A stretch of DNA of 64,000 nt from Prinia subflava (taxonomy: Eukaryota; Chordata; Aves; Passeriformes; Cisticolidae), in contig NC_086283.1 in assembly GCF_021018805.1 (NCBI RefSeq), positions 60,847,803 to 60,911,802 of the forward strand, given 5' to 3'. The position numbers and the translations under genes were made by a program. This document shows, in pieces, positions 52,481 to 64,000 of the stretch. The notes beneath the pieces are model-generated. The model was not told the DNA's origin, ran no database searches, and was given only the letters and a program-made list of their open reading frames with translations. Every line of letters starts with the position of its first letter. Position 1 is the first letter of the stretch.

Positions 52481-52922
52481 TGTGGGGAGGCAGATGGAGA
52501 TGGTGCTGAAGGCAATCTTGCCCTTGATATATTGCAGCTGTGTTTATTATCCAATAGTGGGACCAGCCTGGCCGTCCCAGCTATGGGGGTGATAAGGAGT
52601 GAGTTAGCTGAGAGGGAGTCACTTGGACCCTGATGGCTCCTGCTGGCTGTGCGGAGGAAGGGACAGGAAGTCATGCAAGGGACAGAAAGGGTCAGATGAT
52701 GTATGATGGACAGACAGGGTTAGGTGGCCATGCTAAGGACAGGAAGAAGTGAGCCAGAACTGGGGAAGAAAGAGAGAAAGAGCCAGAATTGTGTTTAGCT
52801 TCCCTTGGGAAGCTACAGAGAAAATGTGTAGGAGGCTTTTAAATAGCAAGGTGCTGATGCTTGGAACCTTCTGATGTTCTTAATGAAGCACTTTGAGTGC
52901 CATGTCTGTCTCGACTTCCACA
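52481..52922 (+). repeat. 3' LTR of the DNAJC10-carrying provirus
   Basis: Runs from TGTGGGGAGGCAGATGGAG to CGACTTCCACA and matches the 5' LTR along its length. It lacks the 14-base terminal repeat seen in the 5' LTR, which accounts for part of the length difference (442 against 466 bp). Confidence 0.88.
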
Positions 52923-52928
52923 GGTAAC
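52923..52928. other. Target-site duplication GGTAAC (right)
   Basis: Exact partner of 50886-50891. Confidence 0.88.
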
Positions 52929-55900
52929 TGCTAGTTCTTTTATGCACATATCCTCCAGGGAGGGTTTCTGAATTTGTTTGTACAGATCTGTTTAAGATAC
53001 ATGTTTCTGCCTACAGAGAGATTAGAAAGGGTTCAAAAATTTCAGCTGCATTTACCTTGAAAATTACCTTTCCAAAACACTCTGTGTTTTGGAAAATCTG
53101 ATTTCATTCAGGAAAAAAAATATTAAGCAAGATACCTTGAAATTCTCTAGGGAGACTGTTGCATAAAACTGTTCCAGTCCCTTAAAACCACTGCTTTGAG
53201 TTACATCATAATACATAAGGTACTTTAAAAAAGACTCTGGAAATCAAAGGTAATTCTTAAATGAAAGTCTGAAGTAAAGGAAGTACAAAATAAACTTTTT
53301 GTAATATCTCTGGAGTTTCCCTGAACTCTTTAAAAAATTATTCAAAAAAAATTATTTTGCCCCTGAAATCTGAAATTCTAGGCTATGATTTCAAGTCCTA
53401 CTTAAATTAATGAAAATATTAACTTTCTAGGCTAGGAAAAATATTTAATATTTATTATTAAATATTAAATTAATTATTAATCATTAATTATTAAATTATT
53501 TATTAACGGATTGCCTTCAAATTTCATTTTTCATAAAGAATTTCTTCTTTTGGTCAAAGAGTCTTAACCTGGACCCTTTCTGCCAACTCTGAAATTCCTG
53601 GTATATTCCAATTTATTTTTATTTTTCAGTTGTATCTTTTTCTGCATTCTGCCTTCTCAGAGTGGCTTGCAAGTATGAGAACATGACTGAGAAAAACAGT
53701 AGATCTGTTTTAATGTGCCAGTTTTGGCTTCTGGGTTATCTCTGTGTCATCAGGTGCTTGTTCGTATTTCTCTCTGAGTGCAGGCTTTTTCATTTATTGA
53801 AGCTCATTTTATTGCCTTCTATTCCTGCTGGTTTCATCTCTGTGGCACCTGAATGTTTTGTTCAATTGACTTCTACTTTTTACTGCTACCTGTAAATTTG
53901 TCCAGAAGGGCACTGAAACAGAGGCATGGTAACTGAGATCTAGTTGTTTGCAGGGACAGCATATTTTTATAGGAAGTTTTACTACTAGCCACTTGCAAAC
54001 ATTTAATCATTACTCATTAAAAGAACAATATTGAAACATGATGATGCCAAATCCTACAGTTGCCATTCTTCTGGAATCCAACCTATGCAATATTGAAGAT
54101 ATTTTTAATTAAAAAGAAGATATTGGTAAGATGTATTAGCATTTGTTACAAATAAAGCATTTAATTATCTGGGCTGAAACTATACAAACCTAGAATGCAT
54201 GTTTATTTAGAAGGTTTTACCCTTATTCCAGTGCTTTTAAATCTAAAGAAACTGTGATTTTCAGCAACAGTTGTTATCATGCTGGTCAGGGCGATGGACT
54301 GTCATCACTCCATGAGCTTTTTCAGTATTTTTAAGGCTTATCAAAAGCATTTGTCAAAGTGGTACTTGTTAAAGACACGTTGAGCAACACCACATTTTTA
54401 TGTTAAAATGAATGGAGCTGCCACTTGGCAAAACCTATGCAAACATCCAGGGCAGAGAAAGCTTTAAATATTTGAATAAGAGCTGCTTGCTCCTCTTAGG
54501 AATGCAACAACCACAGAGGAATTTGGTTCCATTTCCCCCCCCGCCCCCCACACTATGTCCTATCTTCCTTTGGGTGTTTGCACAGGAGGAAAGTGTTTTG
54601 TAGAGCCTCTGTACATAGGGGAAGGGAAGACACTGAGAGCCAGGCTGTGCCAAAGCTAATCCAGGAAGGTCTGTGGTCTCAGCTGTAGCCCCTTCCCTGC
54701 TTCACAAACTGTCTTTTCAGAAGCTTCTGTCAGCTCCACTCCCTTTGAGTCCCATGGTTTCTGGAAACTAGAGCTCTTATTAGATTCCTGCAATAAATTT
54801 CTTACACATTCCACAGGTCTGTAAACACCACTTTGTTTCTAAAGTGAACATACTGATGGTGAAATATGTCAGCATGGCATGTGGAGAAAATGATGCTGTT
54901 CTGGTCACCTCCATTGGTGTTGCCCTCAGGACACAGGTTGGACCTCAGTCTTGCTCCTGAGGTCCTGTCTCCCTCCATGACTCTGGGGACTGCTGTTGAA
55001 TGGAGTTCCTGCCCATCCACATTTGTGTGTGGGGAGGCCTACATGGCTGCCAGTGAAGTGAAATTGCAGAGTTCACCTCCCTGTGAATGATCTGGACCAC
55101 ACAGTGAGGATTTTAGACCAGAGCATTTTTCAAAGATTCTCTGCCTAAAATTTCACACTACTGTGAAAATTCTCTACGACTGGGATTCACAGTAAACATT
55201 TTTGCCTAACTACTTATTTTGTCTGACTGTTGGTTGTGCCTGATCATTTGTCAAAAATGTCTATTCAATTCCCTAAAGTAATGGATTTCTATCTACCTCC
55301 AATGCTTCTTATTCCTGTGCCACTCCAGTATTTCTCCAATTCTCCACCTGCAAATGAATGATGAGGGAGGAGAAATGTGTAGAAGGAGTTGCAAGGCTGC
55401 CCTGCTAGTAGCGTGAAACACGAGTTTGCCTGAATGTCGTGGGCACGGTGTCACATTGTGCTCGATGAGGGGGTGGTGGTGGGAATGAAAGTTCAGGTAA
55501 TACCTAACTGCTCTGTTTTGGATGAAAGCTCAGGGCAGCCTGGAGTAACCTGGCACTACATTCTGTACAAAAGGAAGGCCACAGTTGCCACCAAGATTAT
55601 GGGGCAGTTTTCTATTCAGTCCCTGAGCAATTGTTTCCACAATGCAAATCAGGAAAAGTGGATATTGTCTTCTTTTGTTATAGAGAGTACCCAAACAAAT
55701 TTTGGAAGGAGATCAAAGAAGAAAAATCCAGTTAATGCTTTTTCTTTTTTGAGTGTTTTTGGTAGCTTTTTCCTGATTCAGCAACCATGCTCTTCATCAT
55801 TGTCCGTTTCATTGGTAACACCATTGAATGGAATTTGTCTAAACCTACCTACAATTTTTCCTACAAATCCTTTCCTCCCTTGTCACCTGTCAGCTTCACA

Positions 55901-58900
55901 CTGAGTTTCTGATTTTTATCTGACTGGTGACAATGGGAATACTTACATCTTGGTTTATATTGGTGTGGATATTCATGCTGGAGCAGGTACTCACTCAGGA
56001 CCATTATCTGTACTGAGGAAAATTGCCTCAGACTGTGCTGTAGGCAAGGAAGCAGTTTCTCCTGGGCTTTCTCATGCAGAACATATCTCAGAGCCCAGTT
56101 CTGCTGGAAGATGCTGAAGAAGGTGATTGCTCAAGATGCTGTGGGAAAGAGTAAGATGTTTCTAGAGTACTGGAATATATAATTGGACTTCAGCATTATG
56201 GGAAACTCTGAAAAGGCCCCTGGTTCCCAGCAGTTTGGCTTGAAAATTAAGCTTTGATGAGTACCTAAATTCTGAAATAAATAAAATGACTCCTACCAAG
56301 AAAATGCCTTGTTGTTCTACCTGTCATTGGTCTGGAAGTTAGCAGAGACATCATTCCTGGTAGTGGAATGCATTCACATTTTCTCCCTTAAATGTGTTGT
56401 TACATTCCATGTTCAAATATATTTTCTTTTATTTGCTTTATTTTTTATTTAGATGCTTATATGATTTTAAAAATAATAGACCTTTCCATGTCAATGACAG
56501 CATCTCCATTTAAATGCAGAATACCTCTTGAAGACAATTGTTTGGTGGAGAGATTGGAGATAGAAATAGAGCACAGAAATCAATTGCATTTATCTTTGGT
56601 TTTGATGTTTTTCCTTCTAAATCCTGCATTTCATCTGAATGGAGATGCATAAAAATCCCATTAAAATTGGTTCCACTTCTTTGAAATGTGCCCTAAGACT
56701 AATTCTGACAAAGTTGACATTTTATATGCTCATATCATGACTTACAAAAGGTAATAAAAATAAATTCTCTTGTATAGTCACTATAAAATCTGGTATGAGA
56801 TGAACATTACATGTGATACTGATATACTTAATACTACTCCAGTAAAAAGAGACAAGGACCCTATCAAATACTCCTTTTACTTTCATTTGTCTAAATTTTC
56901 AGCTGTCTTGTAAGCTGAAAATGTTCTTTGCTAATATCTTTCTTGGTGGAAAAGGTGACCTTTTAACAATTCAGATTAAACCAAAATGAATATTTTAATT
57001 GATTTTTTCCCTCAGTCAATGAGCTGAAGAATGATTCAGTAATTCAGCAGAAGAACCTACACCCTTCAAAATATTGCCAATGAGTTAAGGAAGCACAAGC
57101 TGCACAAATTCCATTCTTTTGTGTGTGCTCTGCGAGATGCTCACACCAAGATAATCCAATGCTCTCCTCTTAAAGAAGTTGCTGTATGTGTATTTGGACA
57201 GAAAAAATATTTCAGAAGTAGTCCTGTGCTCATAACATCCTTGCTGCTACAATGGGGTTTTTTTTTTCACTCCTAAGTTGCTGCTCAAGTAAAAGTGTAA
57301 TCAAGAATTTTTTGCATGTGATCATGCTGAATCTCTCCTCTACAGCCTAGTTTGAGTAGTTACAGGAACCAATAACAAACCAGTACATAACTGCTGCAGT
57401 GCTCTCAAGAACAAACTGATAGTGAGTCCAGGTTTGCCTTGTGATATAAATACTGGAATCCAAGTTTCCATGTTGTAATAAACCCTGATGACTTAAGACT
57501 GAGGTTTTTGGAGCTCAAAGAGCATTAATAGATCTACATTGTCTGGTAAACAGAGTACCCAAAGGCAACATTTGTAAAAGTACCTCTGTAATTTAGGATG
57601 CTGAGACTGATTGGTCTTAACATTTTATAAGAAAATTAATTTGAAAGACCTGTATCAGGTGCTGTATATAGATTTTATAGTATCAATATGAAAAAAGATT
57701 TCCAAATTTTTATTCACAGCTTGCTGCTTTATGACTGTGCAGTTAGATTCATTGACTTGTTGGGAAAAGGTCACAACTAGAATGCTACATGTTGCTAAGG
57801 TCTGGCTGAGGTTCCACGGGCAATACAAAGGAGAAAGCTGGCCCAGAAGGGCTCCAGCCCAATGTTTTATGTAAGTCTTCTCTTGAGGAAAAAAACATTC
57901 TACAAGGATTCCATTTTCTGAGGAGAAACAACAAAGAACAAACTTTACTCATGAGGAGTTCTGACAAGTGTAAGCTTCTTCTCAGGTCTTCAGTAACTTC
58001 CATATAATGCATGCAGGCTCTCCCCACTTCCTCCCTGAAGAGAAACCTGTCAGCATTTTTATGAGTTAAAGATTAAAGGGCCTATATTCAATACTAAAAG
58101 TCTTTTTATAACTTCAGAAAATGCCCAGGAACCTTGCATATGTTCTCAAACACAAATGAGAGCACTGCATTCACATGTGTAGTATTGTACCTAGAGATGT
58201 TTGAAAACAATGAAAGCCAAGTCACAAAATGCTTTAAATGCCAAGGTGACTTTAATTTCATGGTGTTCAGCCCTTCCTTAATTTCCTGAAGGTTTTGCAA
58301 AGTACCTTTTCTTCAAACCTGTTTTAATTACCAACTGCAATAAAGAAAATAAAAAGAACAGAAGTTCTCTTCTAATTTTAATTTATTTTCTTTCACCATC
58401 CTATGTCTTTTAAAATGCTCTCCAATTTCTGACAGAAATACAGAAAGTGATTTTTTCCCCTCCTTTTTTTGTAGTTTGATAGTCTGTATTTATCCAGTCA
58501 CAAGGTATTTCATAGCAGTTCCAGACTGGCAAATAAAAACAGGAAGGGAAAAATAAAATTAAAAAAGAAAAAAGATTTTAGTCTGCATTTTTAATGTCTA
58601 GTTAATAAAAGGAAAGAAAGAGGAAAATACATGAAGACACCAAACCCTTGACATTTGATTCTGAGTATTTTCAACACCAATGAATATACGGGATATTAAA
58701 AGCAAAACCAAATAAGAGCTTGAAAACATTTGGTGTTCTTCTTCAATCACAAAAAGGGCCACTTTTGATGTGATAAATGTAGCCAGGGTATACAATGAAA
58801 AGACTTGAATTCAAACATGTCCATAATGGTAAATCAGTTCTTGAGTGGAGTACATTTTCCCCATGAATAGGAGCTGGTAGTCATACATCTGTTTGCTTCA

Positions 58901-59833
58901 ATCCTTCCATGGGAGGTATCAGTCTCATGCAAGGCAGCATTATCTCACTTTAATTACTATGGAAACTGGCTGTGCATGGCTGCAACTGTAGGCACCGGGT
59001 CCAAACAGGGTTCTCTTTATTTTTTTCCATCTGGGCTGCCTGGATAATCTTGTAATAAGCCGTGTTACATAAAAGAGTATTCTTTATTCTCAAAGAGGCA
59101 ATACACTTTTCAGATTTCAGTGTTTCAGAAACAGATTCCAGTTGATACTCAGTTCTTCTGCTGTGTGGAGTTTTGAGTACCTATTATAGCTTGAATAACC
59201 TGATTGAGAAGAATCAAAGCTTGGTTTTGGTTTCCTTCTCCCCTCCCCTCAAGTATTACTATTTAATTGTGGCCGCTTCACATGCAGTCAGGGCTTTTCT
59301 TGGGAAGTGGAAAAAGTGTGTGTGAATTCTCTTTGCATGGGAAAGATGTATTGCCAACACCAGCAGACAGAATTGGGACCAGTGAAAGGTGGAGTGATAC
59401 CAATGATATCCATTTATGCTTTTTCTTTACGGATTTGCCAGCCCAACTGGGTCACACACCAGCTTTCACCCAGCGGAGGTATCAAGAAGGTGTGTAGTGG
59501 TGGGGAAGCCTAATGTAAAAGTGGAGTAGAGGAAAATGATAAAACCCCTTCTGTTTTAGAATGGTTTTAAATGCACATCTTGAGCTGTAAGTGTGCCTTA
59601 ATCTAACAAGGCCTTAAAAAATGTTCAAACCCCTCAAAACCAACCTCCTTCTGAGTGCTTTAATTTCACCATCTCCATCTTCATCTGTACATGGATTGTA
59701 GGGGAAGTAGCTGTTTTACTGAGACAACTTTGGGGTTTGTCTGTGCCACTGGAACACCTAGAGCAGTTCCTGAGGGTATGGCTTTGAGATCTTGTCTCTT
59801 TTTATAGGAGGCCTGTATGAAGCTTAGAAGATT
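52929..59833. other. Gene-free stretch
   Basis: No gene recognised. An A/T-only patch of TAT/ATTA words is at about 53440-53510. The open frame at 55434-55904 (156 codons) and a second open stretch at about 55900-56110 look mildly non-random, and AATAAATAAA occurs near 56275, so a very old retrocopy is possible, but I cannot name a parent. Confidence 0.4.
53440..53510. repeat. A/T-only low-complexity patch
   Basis: About 70 bases built from TATTTA, ATTAAAT and TTATTAA words with almost no G or C. Simple sequence. Confidence 0.75.
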
Positions 59834-59946
59834 GTCTAGTCTGATCTAGTGGAAGGTTTCTTGCCTGTGGCAGGGGGGCTAGCACCAGATATCTGTAAGG
59901 TTCCTTCCAACCCAAAACATTATGTTCCTATGTTTCTATAATTCTA
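59834..59946 (+). mobile_element. CR1 LINE 3'-end fragment
   Basis: Shows GATCTAGTGGAAGGTTTC, TGGCAGGGGGGCTAG, AAGGTTCCTTCCAACCCAAA and then degenerate ATTCTATG-type octamers (TATGTTCCTATGTTTCTATAATTCTA), the standard CR1 3' terminus in plus orientation. Only the last 110 bases or so are preserved. Confidence 0.88.
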
Positions 59947-62571
59947 AGATGGTATTGTGTAGCTATACCTTGATGCCATGGTCATCTCTAGGCTTTGTGT
60001 TGTTCACACAAGTCTGACCAGACTAGCTGTCCATCTTGATTTGAATTGTTGCCCCTTACAGCTCAACTGTGCTCCCTGACCAATCTGTATGACAGCCTGT
60101 GTCATCCAAAATGAGTTTAGTCATCTGCACAAACAAAACATTGACTTGATGGCTCTCTGCTCCCACTCCTAGAGCCAGATAGAATGAACCTCTTTGACCT
60201 CCTGGGCATATCAGATCTGTTCAATGTCAGTTATGGCTTTCTAGAGCAGTGAATGCAAAAAAACGTATACCGTTGACATGTTATTACCTTGAAGGATTAT
60301 ACTTTCAGCAAAATTCCAGAAAATAGTTTATCTATGGTGTATTATCTGTTACACCTACATTTGAATTTCAGTACACATCAGTTCATGAGCAGAAACAACT
60401 TCAGAGAGAACAGGGACAGCATTTATCATGTTGTGCTGTTTACCACTGGAAAGAAAACAGAAGAGCATTCCTATTCTGTTATACCTATATTCACTTTGTC
60501 ACATTACAGTCTCCTGATGGATAGCTCTGCTTGTTGCTTTTTCAAGCCTTTGTCCACACACACAGGTAAAATGACTCATCACAAAGGCAGTACTATTGAC
60601 GGTGCCAGTTAGCCTTTTGGTTACTTCGGGGACCAATTCGGTCTTTCTTGTCCTTCATCTTACATTTTGAGCAGAAGCTTTCTTTTTCCTGGGTGCTTAT
60701 GCATTGGCATAGCAAAAAGAGGGTGAGAGGTTTTAGAGAACCCTGCCAATATTAATCCCCACCACTGCAATTTCCTCTTCTGTGGTGCTGAGTATGACCC
60801 ATTTCCCTCAAGGACACTGAGACCTCCCGCCTGGAGACTGGCTCCCAGTCAATGTTTAGGGTTGATGCTTCTGATTCCCGTGTTGGACTGGTGATCAGAT
60901 ATGATCCCTGGCCTATTTTTTCTGCCATGAACAGAGATGTAGAATAGGCTAAAAGTAAATAGTGTTGTAGCTCATTTCTTAATATCTTATTTAGCTTTAT
61001 AGGCATGGGAAAGGGTAGAAAGGACAAGAGGTAGGGTCACACGCTTTTTTTTTTTTTACGAAACTTGCAAGCTAAATAAAAGGATTTGGTACTCCTCAGA
61101 GTATTTCCTGATGTGTTTCTGATATGTTTCCTCACACTTTGTTGATTTTTTTCTGCCTTGTGGAAACAAATCAGTGTAGAATCCATGTGTGCACAGATGT
61201 GAAGGGGAATTCTGTTGCCCCCCTTCTCTGTCTCTCTAACGCAGAGGACAGAAATCAGAGAAAAAAACATTCAAGAGAATAAGTGAACGGCAGCAATACC
61301 AACACAGCAGGAGAGCTGAGGGGTGGGTAGCAGCAGGCAGAACAAGAGAGGGCAGATACAGACATCAGAGAAGGAAGACACATCCGGGAGCAGCTTTGAA
61401 AGAAGGATTTTGTTAAGATTTAACAAGTTAATCGCTGCATGTTAATTACTGTTAATGAAAAGATTAAAAATAATAAAAGCAATTTATCTCATTCCAAGAT
61501 AATTAGCCTTAATAACTTGTTTGTACAAGCATTTATACAGCATATAGAAAGAGATTTTCATGGGAATCCGCCCAACATCTGTGTCTGCATAGTGTTTGTA
61601 TCAGCAGTGGGTTTTTGTAAACTGTCTGGCAGATGTGGGATCATCAGCTTTGCTGAGACTTTAACAGGGTTCCAGAGATCTGAGCACCAAATTATTCTGA
61701 TTTTCTGTCAGGTTTGCAGGTGCTCATGTTTCTGAAAATGAGGATCATCTCTCTTTATTCTCCCTTATGTATGTAAGCTGCATTAGTCTTGCTCTAAGTT
61801 TTGGGAAACTGAGGAGACCTTAAGGGACTTCATCAGGATGATTACAGAATCACTGGGATTGGGATCTGCCTTCCTGGCACCTGTGGCAAGCTTTATGCAG
61901 CTTTCCAATCCTGCATGGCTCATGCGTACCACAAATTTGAGCAATAATATTCTTCTGATAGTACTGATAAGTGGCATCAATTCCCTTTGTTATTGTTGTG
62001 AAGTGATTTAGCTGGTGTGTAATTCAGTTTCTTTACACACAAGGAAAAGTTAATATAGCACTTACTGCTGCTTGTATTCAGTCATTACAGCAGTCAGTCA
62101 AATCACTGGCAACCTGAGGGGTACAAGTGTGAAATGGCAGGGATTTCTCATCCAGGTGTCTTGAGCAATTGAGCTATCTACAGAGAAGCCTTGCTGAGTA
62201 AAAAAGGGCAGAATATCATTAACATCATTACGGCCCTTATAACATTGAATGAATGATAAAGGTGTTGAGGAGGGTAATGAGTCTAGATGAGTGTCACCTG
62301 TGGAAATTTCTTATTTAATAGCTCTGCTCAAATCATTCATTTGTTGATGGCTCTGACTTGCGCATTTGTTGCTGGCTACTGCAGGAGAATTGGACAGTCC
62401 AAGCAGTCTAAGCAAGCGCTGGCTACCACTTTGACTATTCCCCTGCATTTAGGTCTTCCACACATGAAAGGGGTGCAGCCTTCTTCCAGCTGTCCTCCTT
62501 CAAGTGCAAATGTCTCCAATGTCAGCAGCATATGGGACTGTCTATAACAAGCTGGGCACTTACTTTCCTAG
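59947..62571. other. Gene-free stretch left of the tetraspanin
   Basis: No exon or transposon was recognised. AT-rich sequence at about 61440-61560 with few repeats could be a conserved non-coding element, but this is untested. The frame at 62287-62547 has no recognisable domain. Confidence 0.4.
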
Positions 62572-62754
62572 TTTCTGCAGGCTGTGCTGAACGAGCTGCA
62601 GCAGCAGCATGTGGTTAAGCTGATGCAGGGCATGGTCTTTGTCCTAAGAAGGCTCGTCAGAGTTATTCTCTTGCAAATTGTTTCTAGGTGGAGATGTCAT
62701 CTGCTGCACCTGGATAAGTGGGGTGGAAGCCTCTTAAAAGTTGATGATGAGGGG
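62572..62754 (+). other. Open stretch of 61 codons just upstream of the tetraspanin
   Basis: The frame is open from the stop at 62569 to the stop at 62755 and encodes a Q/L-rich start (QAVLNELQQQHVVKLMQG). It is in a different frame from the tetraspanin and has no known domain. It may be 5'-untranslated sequence, a fragment of an unrecognised gene, or chance. Confidence 0.3.
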
Positions 62755-62777
62755 TAGGGTTAGCTGGAGTGAGCAGA

Positions 62778-63599
62778 ATGAGGAGGCTTAGGGCAGTGGT
62801 TGTTCTGCCATCCCTGTGGTGTTATGAGGATGCTTACCTTAGGTCCTTTGCTCAATCTCTGCTGCGGTTCCTAGGTTTCATCTTCTGGGGTACTGCTGCA
62901 GCTCAGGCATTTGGTGGAGTTTTGGTGATCCTGATGTTCAAGAACTACAGATATTTGTTTCAGGAGTCTTACTTGTCTCTCCCTGGTTGGTTGTCTCTTG
63001 CAACTGCAATTATATTGCTGCCTGCTGGAGTTTTGGCTGTCTCTATCTCTGTTAAGTGTTCCCGCAATCAGCAAGGGACTCTCATGTACTTGCTGCTGCT
63101 CCTTCTTTGCCTAGAAATGTCTTCAGCAGCTCTGGCACGTTCCTACTGTGTTAGGAGTGCTTCTCAGCTGGAAAGTGTTATGGGTCACCTTATTCACCAG
63201 CACAATTGGACATGCTCCCAGGATCCTGGAAACAGTGCTGTGGATGTGATACAGAGGAAGCTGCAGTGTTGTGGGGTCCACAACTACACAGACTGGCTAG
63301 AGACATCATCTTCTTCTTGGTATCATCCAACTTGCGTCCCTGAAAGCTGCTGTAAGGGGAAATATTCTCACTGCAGGGGAGACTTGGGCCATGTGGAGCA
63401 GCTTTCTGAGGAAGGCTGTCTAAAGAAGCTGGAAGGCCAGTTGTGTTTTGCCATGCTGTACATTTTTTGGTTTTGCACTGTGCTAAGCGTCTTGGAGCTC
63501 TTGGCCGGCATCAGCAATGGCATCCTCATGAGACACCAGCCATTCCATGAACTCCGTATTCTGGACTCATATACCTTCTTACAGGACTACAGGTGCTAG
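62778..63599 (+). CDS. Intronless tetraspanin, TSPAN3/TSPAN36-like
   Basis: Tetraspanins are four-pass membrane proteins that organise receptor and integrin microdomains. The 273-residue frame has the full layout: TM1 about 29-53, small loop, TM2 about 71-93, TM3 about 101-121, large extracellular loop about 122-221 and TM4 about 222-250. The loop carries the family CCG motif (QCCGVHNYTDW, Cys164-165), then Cys186, the CC pair 191-192, Cys199 and Cys214, enough for the usual disulfides, and possible N-glycosylation at NWT 143 and NYT 169. The loop and C-terminal tail most resemble TSPAN3-type members. ATG at 62778 is the first ATG in frame. About 28 residues precede TM1, longer than usual. 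Most family members have several coding exons. Here one exon with no stops plus a downstream A-tail suggests a retrogene under purifying selection. Confidence 0.85.
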   Translation: MRRLRAVVVLPSLWCYEDAYLRSFAQSLLRFLGFIFWGTAAAQAFGGVLVILMFKNYRYLFQESYLSLPGWLSLATAIILLPAGVLAVSISVKCSRNQQGTLMYLLLLLLCLEMSSAALARSYCVRSASQLESVMGHLIHQHNWTCSQDPGNSAVDVIQRKLQCCGVHNYTDWLETSSSSWYHPTCVPESCCKGKYSHCRGDLGHVEQLSEEGCLKKLEGQLCFAMLYIFWFCTVLSVLELLAGISNGILMRHQPFHELRILDSYTFLQDYRC

Positions 63600-63667
63600 C
63601 TGCTTTGCTAGACCTGCTGCAAGTTTCCTCAGCTTTTTACTACTTCATGGTTGCATTGGAAGACAAT
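63600..63667 (+). other. Tetraspanin 3' untranslated region
   Basis: A short 3' UTR follows the TAG stop and leads to AATAAA at 63665-63670, which merges with the A-tract. Confidence 0.6.
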
Positions 63668-63687
63668 AAAAAAAAAAAAAAAAAAAA
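63668..63687 (+). repeat. A-tract (20 A) after the tetraspanin
   Basis: The tract starts inside the AATAAA signal about 70 bases after the stop codon. It can be read as the genomic copy of a poly-A tail left by retroposition, or as a simple A run next to an ordinary poly-A signal. No convincing flanking target duplication was found. Confidence 0.75.
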
Positions 63688-64000
63688 GGCATGTAAATGA
63701 AACTGAAACTGTTGATCACTGCTGGATATTTTTTTCTTTAATGTTGTGACATTAGATCAGTTCTCCCACAGATTTTTTTTTTTTTTTTTCAAGAAGCATT
63801 CTGCATCTGAAGATCTTCCAGAGACAGGTCTTCAGCATGTGCAGACACAAAACTACTGTATGTGAGTGCAGGGGAAGCAGTAAGAACAGGCATATCTGTC
63901 TCAGGGCAACTTATGTTGAGGCCATGATCTGAACTTTTGGACTGAGTCTAAACTGTAATAGAATCTTGGACAGCAATTAATGTGCAGATTCTTCCAAACT
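63688..64000. other. Gene-free right edge
   Basis: No feature other than an 18-base T run at 63773-63790. The window ends here, so any further exon or flanking repeat is out of view. Confidence 0.5.

Larger units (their letters stand above)
50892..52922 (+). mobile_element. Short provirus carrying a captured DNAJC10 sequence
   Basis: A complete LTR-to-LTR insertion of about 2.0 kb: 5' LTR, tRNA-type primer site, a leader of about 290 bp, a captured host segment, a purine tract and a 3' LTR, bracketed by GGTAAC. No gag, pol or env similarity is recognised anywhere inside, so it could only have moved with proteins from a helper virus. The interior host segment is intron-free and ends with DNAJC10 coding and 3'-untranslated sequence running into the viral purine tract. 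The architecture matches transduction of a cellular mRNA by a retrovirus. The two LTRs differ at several percent of positions by eye, so the insertion is old. Confidence 0.85.

Noticed and set aside
55434..55904. 156-codon open frame with a second open stretch after it and an AATAAATAAA near 56275
   Set aside because: It might be an old retrocopy, but I could not match it to any family, so calling it a gene or pseudogene would be a guess.

Overview
This looks like a window from a bird chromosome, most likely a songbird. The evidence is CR1-type LINE 3' ends, several solo LTRs of the layout typical of avian endogenous retroviruses, a low-GC background, and the absence of bacterial-style gene packing. 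Nearly all of it is intergenic (or possibly intronic) DNA. The many short open frames are mostly chance frames with no recognisable domain, and I do not annotate them.

Layout. 1-16 kb: gene-free AT-rich DNA with simple repeats, one CR1 relic, a diverged duplicated block (6.3-7.2 kb against 7.5-9.4 kb) and a strong 19-bp inverted repeat near 16.2 kb. 17.7-20.0 kb: two minus-strand LTRs. 20-39 kb: gene-free DNA with small tandem duplications and a TTC/poly-T tract. 39.1-39.5 kb: a solo LTR with a perfect 6-bp target duplication. 41.6-43.9 kb: a nest of LTRs, in which one minus-strand LTR flanked by ACTGG on both sides has been split by two younger, related LTRs pointing towards each other. 44.5 kb: a CR1 relic. 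50.9-52.9 kb: the most interesting object, described next. 53-62.5 kb: gene-free DNA with one CR1 relic. 62.8-63.6 kb: the one convincing intact protein-coding sequence, an intronless tetraspanin followed by an A-tail.

The key element (50892-52922) is a short provirus of about 2 kb. It has two similar LTRs, a perfect 6-bp target duplication (GGTAAC), a primer-binding site resembling the tRNA-Trp site of avian alpharetroviruses, and a purine-rich tract before the 3' LTR. I recognise no gag, pol or env between the LTRs. Much of the interior is an intron-free, now broken copy of the 3' end of the host gene DNAJC10 (ERdj5), including the last thioredoxin domain with its WCGPC motif and the terminal KDEL. 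This arrangement matches transduction of a cellular mRNA by a retrovirus followed by germline fixation. The copy is now a pseudogene.

The tetraspanin and the retroviral elements are unrelated in function. Boundaries given with target duplications are firm. The other repeat boundaries are by eye and approximate.
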